Assembly: GCA_030267565.1 (NCBI GenBank)
Contig: BRXU01000008.1
Span: forward strand, 186,001 to 250,000
Direction of reading: 5' to 3'
Length of the DNA: 64,000 nt
Source of the DNA: Pleodorina starrii
Lineage: Eukaryota; Chlorophyta; Chlorophyceae; Chlamydomonadales; Volvocaceae
The notes below the pieces were generated by a model that was not told the origin of the DNA, did no database searches, and saw only the letters and a list, made by a program, of their open reading frames with translations. Position 1 is the stretch's first letter, and each line of letters opens with the position of its first letter. A program made the position numbers and the translations under genes. This document shows positions 39,334-48,596 of this stretch, piece by piece.

Positions 39334-41921
39334 CCGAGCTCGTGGCTGAGGGTGGCGACGTTCGTTGTTTGGACGGCTTCGTGGCCGCGCAGGTGGGCGA
39401 GGATCTGCCTGGCTTCCTTTTTGCACGCCGCACGCTCCAGTCACGCGGATGCTGCCGATATGGTTCCGTGTGTGGGTCTGAGTGCGGCTAGCAGGTGGGC
39501 GACGGCCTCTGTGAGCGTCGCCTCCATCTCCATGCGTGCTTTGGTTTTGCTCTCTTTTTGTACGGGTAGTTGGATCCGGCTCCAGGAGCTTGGGGTAAGG
39601 TCGGGGGGGGGTTGGGCAGCGGGGGCGGGCAGGAGCCTGATGCCTGCTAGGGGTAGGAGGGTGCAGAGCGGTTTGTGGTCAAAGTTCCCGCCACACTCAT
39701 AGACTTGTTCGTACGCTTTCCCTTCCATTGCCGCAGCGTTGCTGGTCTGAGCGGCGAGGAGGACATCGTCGATGCGGCTGTGGTGGGTATCGTGTCCCTG
39801 CTGTGATTGTGTGTATGTGTACTCACGTCGCGCCGTGTCCACCGGTTTTAGGCCTGTTTCTTCTGAGAAGCGTCGGTGCGCACGGTCTGTCGCATTGCAG
39901 GTGCCCGTAGACCGGTCGCTCAGTTTGAGTGTTGCATTCCAGTCGCCCGCCATCACAAGGTGTTCGCCCTTAGCATTGGCTTGCAGCGCGGCCGCCCGTC
40001 CGTAATCGTATATTTTCTGCCTGGCGGTGGGGTCGGCCGGGCAGTATACCCCTATGATATGTAGAGCCGTACTGCCCGGGGGTGCGATGCGCACATGTCC
40101 TATGTACCCACTGAGCTCCAGGGGCACAGGTTCTGCCGTTGCGCTGCCTTGGCGATGGAAGCGGTCTGCCACGCCGATCATCACTCCTGCCTGCCGTACA
40201 TTGGGGTTACTGTCGTGCGGGTGGTTACTCATGTATGTATGGTAGGGTTTCAGGGTGTTCTTCGCCCCGGCGATGGCTCGCCGGTGATGGGCGCTCAGTT
40301 TGGTTTCCGTTAGCACCATTATGTCTGGTTTGTGTTCGTCTAACAGGTGTTTTATTCCCTCGCGGTGCCCCTGCAGGCCGCGGGTATTCATCGTGAGGAT
40401 CTTGAGGTGGCCGGGCCGTGGGTCTCCTGGTGCGGGGACGGGTGGCGCTGGCACGGTCCTCTGGGGAGTTTCAGCAGGTGCGGCAGGGGCCTCCGTCCTG
40501 GGTTTCTTGGGTAGCACGTATTTTGTCATGTGCTGATGCTGGGGTCCTGATTTCGGTTTGGGGCGAGGTTGCGGCATGGGGGGGTTGTTTGCGTGGCGCT
40601 TGCGCTGTTGTGTATGTGGGGCGGTTGGTTCGGCGGGTGTGTGCGTGGTGTGTGTTGGCTCCGGGGCCGGGTTGGGAGGGGTATGTGCGGTCCCCCGAGC
40701 TGCCTCCGCTACGTTCGGCGTTTCGTCCGCCCGTTGGTTCCGTCCCGGTCGGATGGGGAGTCCCAGCATACGACGGAGGTGGTATGTGATGGTATGGGTT
40801 GCTGGCGTCGTTCCCGTCTGACCTCTGGTCCGTTTCCTGCTTCTACTTGCAGGTGCCGCTGCTTGTGGCCCGGGGTTGCGGTTTGCGGCTCCGTCCGCGT
40901 TGGAGCGGCGCGCCGATGTGGTGCCCGTGTCTGCTGGGCGGGCCCCCTGGAGGTCTGGCTGCGTTTCGCGCGGGTGGAGCTCGACGTTGTGAGCGTCCGG
41001 CAATGGCTGTGCTGCACCCGTCCCAGGTTCCGCAGGATCCATTTCCATGGGACTTGGTTCAGCGGCTGTGGTTGCAGGGTTATCACCGGGGTTCTCGTGC
41101 TGGGCAGCGCTTAGCTCGGCGGCGTTCAGATCCTCATGCGCACGGGTCGGGGGTAGGGGGTGTTCGAGCTGTGATGGGGGGGTTTGCATACGTCCTTCGG
41201 TTCTCGTGAGGTCTGCCTCGTCGATCTCCATCGGTGTGGAGTGGATGTCGGCTGCATCGTGTCTGGTTGCCACGCATTCTGCGTTTTGCCAGTGGTCCGA
41301 CTCTTCCAGTGCCATCGGTGTGGGGCAAGGGTCCGTGAGGTCGAGGGTGGCGGGGGCTGTGGGTGGCTGAGTGTTCTGCGTGCGTCCTTCCATTGTGTGC
41401 CACTCGTCCGGCCCCGGGATGTGGCGGAAATCCAGCATCATGTGATTGATGGTCAAAATGTCTACCGACGCCAGGTAGTGGACGTGGCCTGTTAGCCGTG
41501 CCCATTGGCTGTTGTCCATGGGCCTTTGGCTTTGTCCTGCCACCTCAGCTGAGTCAATGCGGAACCAGTTGTCCCCGGCGCGCTTAACCGCTATGGTGTG
41601 GGCTGGCCCTTGCAGTACGAATCCAAGTGAGAGGGCCGTACTGCCGTTGGGTGTGTGTGCCGCAATTCCGGCTAGAATGGTTTCACGACTGCTTCCGGGT
41701 GGGATGGTGTAGCCGCAGGAGACGGATGCGAGGTAGGGGCATGTACCGCCCTGCAAATTGACGCAGTGTCGTAGGTAGTGGTTCACCAGCATGACACTGA
41801 AATTTCCGGTATATCGGTTAAATGCATGGCTCCAGAGTTTGGCAGTGCCAGTTTCTCGTGGGTTGTGTCTGGCTAGTTCGTTGAGCCGGAGCTGTACGGC
41901 GTTGCAGTACTGCAGTACGGT
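39334..41921 (-). pseudogene. Dualen-like copy 2: protease-like and APE endonuclease region
   Basis: A minus-strand frame (open from 41921, ATG at 41792) shows a protease-like region with TCPYLASVSCGY, QGPAHTIAVKRAG (His) and WFRIDS (Asp); QYCNAV near 41905 is a candidate catalytic Cys. A long Pro/Thr/Ala linker follows, then APE endonuclease motifs LKILTMNTRGL, IMVLTETKLSAHHR, LVMAGDWNATL, SRIDDVLLAAQ, NFDHKPLC. A TGA at 39441-39443 interrupts it; after it the frame continues with LERAA as in copy 1. A near-identical copy is at 56628-59045. Confidence 0.82.
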
Positions 41922-42245
41922 TCACAGAACGAGGCAATGGTTCATTGGCCGGAACAGGGAAACCTTGCAATTCCCCCCGGGATCCCGGGATCGAAACCGG
42001 TCAGTGACCATTACCCGGGGTGTGATGAGAAAGGAGGGTGCCCACCCCTGTCCTTGTCCTGTCCGGAGGTTTACAAGACTCATCATACAGTCATCTGCAC
42101 CGTCCAGCTGGCCCGTGGAGTCGCCCAGAAGCCTGGCACGCTAGCTACTCAGCAGAAGTGGCAGCATCAGTGGAGCCGCCAGACAACATGTGTGTCCCAT
42201 GTCCCGAGTCCGGGTTCCTCCGGAATTCAAAAAAAAAAAAAAAAA
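41922..42245 (+). mobile_element. SINE-S copy in Dualen-like copy 2
   Basis: 324 bp, plus orientation, ending ...CCGGAATTC-A15 or longer, with target duplication ACGGT (41917-41921, 42246-42250). Removing it restores an in-phase reading frame between both sides. Confidence 0.85.
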
Positions 42246-42250
42246 ACGGT

Positions 42251-43684
42251 CGGTGGCTCAAGGACCCGGCGGCCCATGAGGTTGTTAATAGCGTGTATTT
42301 GACGGAATTGTGCTACCTGCGGCTCGTGATATGTGGGTGGGGCGGTGGTCGCGGCGGGTGGGGGCCAGAGCACAGTCAGGCGGTGCAGTCGTGTTTGCTG
42401 GGTGTGTGGTGCCTGAATCCTCTGGGCCCTGTGTGCGGGCAGGGGTGATCCTATCATGCGGGTCAGATGTCGCAGTGCAGGCGTGTGGCTATGCTCGCGG
42501 CTTGGTTGTGCACGCTGTGTGCGTACTGGCTGCAGTTGTAATGTCCTGGCCGTTACACTCTCGTCGATCTCTCCCTTCCCATCGCCCGCTTGTTTGGCGG
42601 CGAGTCTCTGCTGGTCCCCTGCATCTCTTCCATGCAAGAAGGTTCCGCCGCGGCAGTGCGTCCTGCTTCCCTCCTTCCAAGCCTTCCTTCCGTCTCTTGT
42701 CCACCTAATCATCAGCTTCCCGTGCCCGGTCCCAGGGATTTCATTGCCAGCTTCCCGATCACGCGTGCCGGCCCACATTGCCCCGTTCCCATCACGTTTT
42801 TGCGATGCCCTTAACTGTGCCACAACAGCTACCTGACTGCACTTGTCCCTCAGAGCTCTCGCCCCCCACCGTCTGCGGTGCACACCTCGCCCCGCAATCC
42901 TGCTAACTGTGCACCGTCCGCTCGCCCACCGGCGACGACCTATTACATGGCTTCCTGATTCCCTGTCTCTGGGGCTGCAGCTTCTGGCCCGCCAGCTATA
43001 TGTGTCTCCCCGCGGTGCAGACAGGGCGCGCCCATCCGCTGGTTCCCGTCGCTCGCTCCTTAGCCCGCCGTCGCCTTCTTCTGGTTCTTGGAGGCTGGGG
43101 ATACTCCCGACTGCTGCACATCGCGTGGCCGGATCCGTCCGTCCTGCGGTCGGGGCAGCGTATTTGCGTGAGGTGGCGGGGTTACTACTGCCAGGGGCTA
43201 CCAACAGAGCCCGTGTGGGGTGTATCCCGTAATTCCTGCCCTTAGCGGGCCCAATACGCCCGGCGTGCGTGGAGGTCGGGCTGTAGGGACTACCCCGCTG
43301 CCTTAAGCGACTCTTCCTCCCCTTCATGGCCGCATCCTGTCTTACCGTTTGCATGCCGTTGGCGCCATGCGTGGCCTCGCGTGGCACGGCGGGCTGCACC
43401 GAGGGAAGGGGAACGGTTCCGTTGGCCGTGTCTCCGCTGGGGGCAACCCCCCTCACAGCGCCGTTGCCGGCGCCCGCAGCTGTGCCAGCTCGGGCCGCGG
43501 CGTCTGCCACCGCCGCCACCGCGGCTCCGGCCACCGCCGCCGCCGCGGCTTCAGCCTCCGCCGCCGCCGCGGCTTCAGCCGCCGCCGCCGCCGCGGCTTC
43601 GGCCGCCGCCGCCGCCGCGGCGTCTGCCGCCGCTGCCGCCGCAGCCTCAGCCGCCGCCGCCGTCGCGGCGTCGGCCGCCACCGT
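42251..43684 (-). pseudogene. Dualen-like copy 2: 5' region, long Ala-rich/basic open frame
   Basis: The minus strand is open for about 478 codons from the element's 5' end to the SINE, and this frame is the same as that of the protease-like region after SINE removal. The first 65 residues are Ala-rich and encoded by a GCC/GCG minisatellite (43485-43684). The rest is basic and Arg/Ser-rich with no recognised domain. No ATG inside the element is an obvious start; MQTVRQDAAMKGRK is one candidate. It could be a nucleic-acid-binding N-terminal domain or an untranslated leader with chance openness. Confidence 0.45.
43485..43684. repeat. GCC/GCG minisatellite at the Dualen 5' end
   Basis: Imperfect 30-bp units such as GCCGCCGCCGCGGCTTCAGCC. 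The same tract occurs at 60609-60808 in the tandem copy. Confidence 0.75.
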
Positions 43685-43697
43685 CAGACACCGAGAC

Positions 43698-44883
43698 ACC
43701 CGACTCCCAACACCCCGCTCACGACGGCCCCGGCTGCCCTGTCAGCTGAGCTGCTGCCTGGCTGGGCGGGGCGCTGATGGCTGACCCGGATGGGGAGACC
43801 TGCTGTGCTGCCTGGGCGCCCCCGGCGGATGCCTGTGGTGCTGGGACCGGGGCCACCCGGGACAGATGAACCTGCAGACGCGGGCTGCTGCCAGCCACCC
43901 GCTGCACGGAGCAGAGGACGCCTTCATGCGCCCAGGAGGCTTCGAAGGCATCCAGCCGGCCGGGCTTCAGCTGTGCTGTGATGTGGCCCCGGGGCAGCCC
44001 CGCCAGAGTGTCCTCGGACAGCGCCGCCATGCTGAAATGTGCCCTCATGAGACGCTGCAGCTCCCCAATGACGCAGCCCACCACCGTGGCCGACGGATGG
44101 TCATCAGGCTCCGCCCTGTGGTAGTGGCCCCAGACCGCCCACAGCCAAGTGGCTCGAAGGGCTGCCCACAGCAGCTGCAGCCCAGGGCTGGTGGGACTGC
44201 ACCAGGCTGGCAATGAACGTAGGCAGGCTGGGGGGCGGTTCCGCCGTGCCATACACCCAGCCCCACCCAGTGGTCCCATCCGGCCTGTACTCGTCGAGCA
44301 GACCCCGCATGATCTGCTTCCATGGCTGCTGGCCGGGCTGAGCATGCAGGGCGACCAGGAAGGCGTCGAGGTCGAGATGGCCGACACCACCACAGTCGTG
44401 ATCCTGGCAGGCGATCTCCGGGCCAGGCTTCAGCAGGGCCCGTCCGTGGCACACCAGGGACGCGTCTTCCTCCAGGAGCGACCAGGCCACAAAGCCGTTT
44501 ATATGCTTGCGGAGTGCCGCCAGCTGGGGTGGGGTGGGGCGGATGATGGAGAGGTGGTATGCCAGGGTGTTTCCCAGCACCTGTTTGGCCACATGCACCC
44601 TGCCCACGAGGCTGAGGCCGTGTCGCCGCCACACATGGCCGAGACGCTGGACCCGCTGAATTCTGCTGGTGTAGCAGAGCCGCGCGGCCTCCGCCGGGTC
44701 CAGAGTGAGAGGGATTCCCAGGTGGCGTGGGGGTTCCTCACCGGGAGTCAGGAAACTCGCACCGGTTGCGGCGTTGGGCCCCACCACCGGCGTGTGGGTG
44801 CCCAGCACCATCCCCTTCCCCTTGCTGGCATTGACCCGTGCGTTGCTGGCCCTGCAGAACAGCTGGACTGCCGCGGTAGCGAC
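43698..44883 (-). pseudogene. LINE-A copy A2: ORF fragment with internal deletion
   Basis: Carries the reverse-transcriptase C-terminal side (VATAAVQLFCRASNARVNAS, LVGRVHVAKQVLGNTLAYHL) through the connector, then jumps from SLVQS to PGLQLLWAALR. About 1.36 kb present in A10 (52448-53804) is missing at 44192. A 27-bp deletion lies near 44345. It ends with the family stop near 43719. Confidence 0.8.
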
Positions 44884-45316
44884 AGAATAGCCTGTGGGGA
44901 CCTGGGGGGGGCCTTGGGGGAGTCTGGGGGGACCTGAGGGGGCTTGCCGGGGTTTGTGGGGCCCTGTGGGGACCCTGGGGGGCTTGGGGGAGACTGGGGG
45001 GACCTGAGGGGGCTTGCCGGGGTTTGTGGGGCCCTGTTGGGAGCCTGGGGGGCCTTGGGGGAGGTTGGGGGGGCGCAAGGGGGCCTTGTGGGACCTTCGG
45101 GGGCGCCTGGGGGGTCCGGAGGGGGACTGGGAGGGCCTGGGGGGGCCTGGGGGGGCCTGGGGGCTCCTGTGGGGTTCTGTGGAAAACCTGGAGGGGCCTG
45201 CGGGGCCTTTGCGGGCCTTGGGGGGACCTATGGGAGCCTGAGCGGACCTAGAATAGCCTGTGGGGACCCGGGGGGGCCTGAGCGGACCTAAAATAGCCTG
45301 TGGGGACCTATGGGAG
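44884..45316. repeat. G-rich minisatellite, island 3 (longest)
   Basis: About 430 bp of imperfect G-tract repeats, including the uninterrupted equivalents of the Ty3 and LINE-A target sites. Strong G-quadruplex potential on the plus strand. Confidence 0.75.
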
Positions 45317-46237
45317 GCAGGTGTGGTTCGGGGGTCGCTGTCTGGAGGGGACGCCCCCAGGGTGGGGTCTGCGGGAGTCTTGTCGCCGGCGCACTTGTGC
45401 CCTGGCTTCCAGCCAGGCGGTGCTGCCCCTGCTGCGCCCGTGGGGGTTCTTGGGAGCCGGGGGGCCGCGGGAGTGAGGTTCCTGCGGTGCGGGGTGTCTT
45501 GGGAGGGAGGTGTGTCTTGGGGCCTGCTGTCTTGCGGGGACGCCCCCAGGGTGGGGTCGGTTGTTGTTTGTCTCTGGTGCGCTTCGTGTGGCGCCGTCCC
45601 TGCGGCTTTTGTGGCTCTGGGAGGCGGTTTAGGTGGTGCGGGGTTCTCTTCGGGCGTGCTGTGGTTTTCCTGTTTCCTCTGGTGCTCCCCGGCGGGGGGG
45701 GGCTTGTCCGCCCTGGTTCGCTGTGGCGGTTGCCTGGTTTTGTTTGCCGTTCCTGTTGCTGTCGCCCTGGGTGTAGGGTTCGCCCCTTGGCTGTTGAGGT
45801 TGTGCAGGTTGTGGTTGTGTTGTCGCTGTGGTCGCTGTTGGGGCCTTTGCCCGGCCCTGGGGTTTGTCCTCGGTGACGGGCCCTGTTGTTGGTCAGTGGT
45901 GCTGGCCCGGGCCGTGGTTTTTGCCCTGGTGTTGGGCCGTGGTTTTTTTTTTTGTTTTTTCTGCGAGGGACGTGACAAGGACTGGGAAAGCGAAGCCCAA
46001 CGGGCAAGCCGAGCAAGACCGGCAAGCCGCAACAGCCTGGCAAGAAGCCCAAAAAACCACCGCAAGGAGCCAAGGAGAGAGAAAAAGCCAAGCAACGCCG
46101 AAACTCGCAGACAGGACAGGGACAGGGACGGGGGCAGCAAGGGGCCAGGAGCCACTGCTGCACGGGCGGCACACACGGCCACCCCTACCTCCAAGACACC
46201 GAGGAGGGAACTGAAACCAACACCAGGGCCCAACACC

Positions 46238-46473
46238 ATTACCCGGGGTGTGATGAGAAAGGAGGGTGCCCACCCCTGTCCCTGTCCCGTCCGGAGGTTT
46301 ACAAGACTCATCATACAGTCATCAGCACCGTCCAGCTGGCCCCGTGGAGTCGCCCAGAAGCCTGGCACGCTAGCTACTCAGCAGAAGTGGCAGCATCAGT
46401 GGAGCCGCCAGACAACATGTGTGTCCCATGTCCCGAGTCGGGGTTCCTCCGGAATTAAAAAAAAAAAAAAAAA
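46238..46473 (+). mobile_element. SINE-S copy, 5'-truncated
   Basis: 236 bp from ATTACCCGGGG to ...CCGGAATT-A17, within LINE-A copy A8. Sequence on its two sides is not contiguous in A10, so a deletion accompanied or followed insertion. Confidence 0.75.
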
Positions 46474-46748
46474 CCCTGGGGGCGACCCCCGAACCGCACC
46501 TGCCTCCCACGGCGGCCTGCACCACACCAACCCTGCACCGAAGCCCCCCCGCCCCTCCCCAGTCCCCCCCCGAAACCCTCCCCAGAGCCCCCGGCGCCAC
46601 ACGCACCCCACTCCCAAGAACCCCCCCCTCCAGGCCGCAGGGGCAGCACCGCCGGGACAGAGACCAAGGCACGAGAGCGCCAGCGACAAAACACCCACAG
46701 ACCCCACACAGGGGGCGACCCCTCAAGACAGCAGCCTCCGAACCGCAC

Positions 46749-47080
46749 CCAGGTGTCTGTGTCCGGCACACAGCACCACCCTTAGCCAGTGCTAGGGTAA
46801 AATACAAGGTAATACAACAGGAGAGATACAACAACTATCCCCCCTCAGGACACTGAGTCCCCGCAGCGTGACGGGACAAGGCCCGAATCCGCTCAAGTTC
46901 GGGTTTCAGGTCAGGAGTGAAGTTGACTGCAGGCTCCCAGCTGTTGTGCTCAGAAGAGTAACCGGCCCATTTGACCAGGTATTCGTGCACGATTCGCTTC
47001 CGACGACCTTTGCCAACGCGCCGGCCGCGGTAGTCCAAAATACGCTCGACCGTGTAGAGGGGCGCTTCGTCCAGCCAGTC
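46749..47080 (-). pseudogene. Fragment of a second Ty3 chromovirus: chromodomain, polypurine tract, LTR start
   Basis: Minus strand: EAPLYTVERILDYRGRR, HEYLVKWAGYSSEHNSWEP and a stop near 46835, then GGGGGGATAG and TGTTGTATC, the start of an LTR that breaks off after 85 bp (46833-46749). It is similar but clearly not identical to the element at 474-23935, so it comes from another family member. Confidence 0.85.
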
Positions 47081-47410
47081 TTTTTTTTTTTTTTTTAATT
47101 CCGGAGGAACCCCGACTCGGGACATGGGACACACATGTTGTCTGGCGGCTCCACTGATGCTGCCACTTCTGCTGAGTAGCTAGCGTGCCAGGCTTCTGGG
47201 CGACTCCACGGGGCCAGCTGGACGGTGCTGATGACTGTATGATGAGTCTTGTAAACCTCCGGACGGGACAGGGACAGGGGTGGGCACCCTCCTTTCTCAT
47301 CACACCCCGGGTAATGGTCACTGACTGGTTTCGATCCCGGGATCCCGGGGGGAATTGCAAGGTTTCCCTGTTGCCAGCCATTGAACCATTGCCTGCTTCT
47401 GTGGGGTGCA
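47081..47410 (-). mobile_element. SINE-S copy next to the Ty3 fragment
   Basis: Poly(T) 47081-47096 abuts the Ty3 fragment directly. The 5' end near 47410 abuts LINE-A (GTGCA|CCTGCC). The Ty3 fragment and SINE together are flanked by GCACC, as if they entered as one unit. Confidence 0.75.
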
Positions 47411-48131
47411 CCTGCCTCCCGCGGCAGCCTGCACCACACCAACCCTGCTCCTAAGCTCCCCCGACCCCCAAGACCCCCTCCGGCCCCACCCACAGCAAGC
47501 CCCGCACCGCACCCCCCTCCCTAGGCAACCCGCACCGCACTCCCCCCACCCTCGAGGCCCCTCGCACCCTAAGGACCTCAGACACCGAGATCCCCCACTC
47601 CCAACACCCCGCTCACGACGGCCCCGGCTGCCCAGACCAGAGCCTTGGTGTTGGCCAAAACCAGAGCCTTGGTGTTGGCTCTGGTTTTGGGCCCTGGTGT
47701 TGGGCCCTGGTGTTGGGCTGTGGGGTCGGCCCTGGTGTTGGGCTGTGGGGTTGGCCCTGGTGTTGGGCCGTGGTGTTGGCCCTGGTGTTGGGCCCTGGTG
47801 TTGGGCTGTGGTGTTGGCCCTGGTGTTGGGCCGTGGTGTTGGCCCTGGTGTTGGGCCCTGGGGTTGGTTTCGGTTCCCTCCTCGGTGTCTTGGAGGAAGG
47901 GGCGGCCGTGTGTGCCGCCCGTGCAGCAGTGGCTCCTGGCCTCTTGCTGCCCCCGTCCCTGTCCCTGTCCTGTCTGCGAGTTTAGGCGTTGCTTGGCTTT
48001 TTCTCTCTCCTCGGCTCCTTGCAGTGGTTTCTTGGGCTTCTTGCCAGGTTGTTGTGGCTTGCTGGTCTTGCTCGGCTTGCCCGTTGGGCTTCGCTTTCCC
48101 AGTCCTTGTAACGTCCCTCGCAGAAAACAAA

Positions 48132-48304
48132 ATGGGAGCCTGAGCGGACCTAGAATAGCCTGTGGGGACCCGGGGGAGTCTGGGGGGGCCTGCTGGGGCC
48201 TGTGGGTTCCTGTGGGGACCCTGGGGGGGGCTTGGGGGAGGTTGGGGGGGCGCAAGGGGGCCTTGTGGGACCTTCGGGGGCGCCTGGGGGGTCCGGAGGG
48301 GGAC
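48132..48304. repeat. G-rich minisatellite, island 4
   Basis: Continues island 3 after LINE-A copy A7; contains the unsplit ACCTAGAATAGCC unit at 48158-48170. Confidence 0.75.
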
Positions 48305-48596
48305 GCATGCGTGCAGTCCGCTGCACATGACAGCTGTCGTGCACCGTTGGTGGCTGGGAAATATCTGGTCAAACTGACTGACAGTTGGAGCGCAGACGAA
48401 CGCTCTCGGTTGGGCTCGAACCGGGGACCGGGCCCATGCCCGGGCTCCGGAACCAATCACTGCTCGTCCAGTGCGAGTCCTACCTAGGCGCAAGCGTTTC
48501 CAGCAGGAAGCGCTTCGCCTGGTCATATTGCATACGTACATGCTGAAGTATAGTGGTGCTTCAAGCGGATGACTGTAACACCAGTTCAGTAGTCTC
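48305..48596 (-). mobile_element. Possible SINE with tRNA-like module
   Basis: 292 bp unrelated to its neighbours. On the minus strand, 48478-48395 begins GACGAGC and ends GTTCGTC, which can pair as a 7-bp acceptor-like stem with one G-U, and has a B-box GGTTCGAGCCC (complement of 48412-48422) and an A-box-like GAGCAGTGATTGG. About 84 nt suggests a tRNA with a long variable arm. The anticodon arm is poorly formed, so a tRNA-derived repeat is more likely than a working tRNA. No tail or target duplication was identified. Confidence 0.4.

Larger units (their letters stand above)
30796..43684 (-). mobile_element. Dualen/RandI-like non-LTR retrotransposon, copy 2 (longest)
   Basis: Minus-strand element inserted in LINE-A A2 with a 13-bp target duplication CAGACACCGAGAC (30783-30795, 43685-43697) and an (ATT)n 3' tail. 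About 10.0 kb after removing a split-repeat element (36800-39333) and a SINE (41922-42245). Domain order: N-terminal Ala-rich/basic region, cysteine-protease-like, APE endonuclease, reverse transcriptase, connector, RNase H, restriction-like endonuclease. Few disabling changes are seen: stops at 39441, 35211 and 34146 and frameshifts near 33970 and 31375. It may be nearly full length. Confidence 0.9.
24124..44883 (-). mobile_element. LINE-A copy A2, outermost host of the nest
   Basis: Minus-strand L1-type LINE, 5'-truncated in the reverse transcriptase. Its own sequence survives as 24124-24868, 26138-26899, 27259-27526, about 30717-30795 and 43698-44883. Joined in order, these follow the 3' UTR and ORF of copy A10. 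The flanking G-rich repeat reads ...ACCTAGA / AGAATAGCC, the uninterrupted form at 48158-48168. Nested inside: LINE-A copies A3-A6, a SINE fragment and Dualen-like copy 2. Confidence 0.78.
45943..47633 (-). mobile_element. LINE-A copy A8, mosaic
   Basis: Minus-strand pieces 45943-46237 (3' end), 46474-46748 and 47411-47633 (3' UTR to the end of the ORF) are co-linear with A10 but separated by SINEs, a Ty3 fragment and deletions. The right border with A7 near 47634 is not sharp. Confidence 0.6.
45317..48131 (+). mobile_element. LINE-A copy A7 (3' UTR only), broken by nested elements
   Basis: Plus-strand insertion with target duplication ATGGGAG (45310-45316, 48132-48138). Own sequence: 45317-45942 and about 47634-48131, ending CTCGCAGAAAACAAAA. 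The middle (45943-47633) consists of nested minus-strand LINE-A, two SINEs and a Ty3 fragment. Confidence 0.75.

Noticed and set aside
39220..39444. Short minus-strand frames around 37200-37570 and 39220-39440
   Set aside because: They are antisense shadows of the split-repeat A units and the Gag-like gene.
44884..45316. Pro/Gly-rich frame in the G-rich minisatellite as a collagen-like or cell-wall protein gene
   Set aside because: Unit lengths vary and break the frame between islands; there is no signal peptide, start context or conserved domain.
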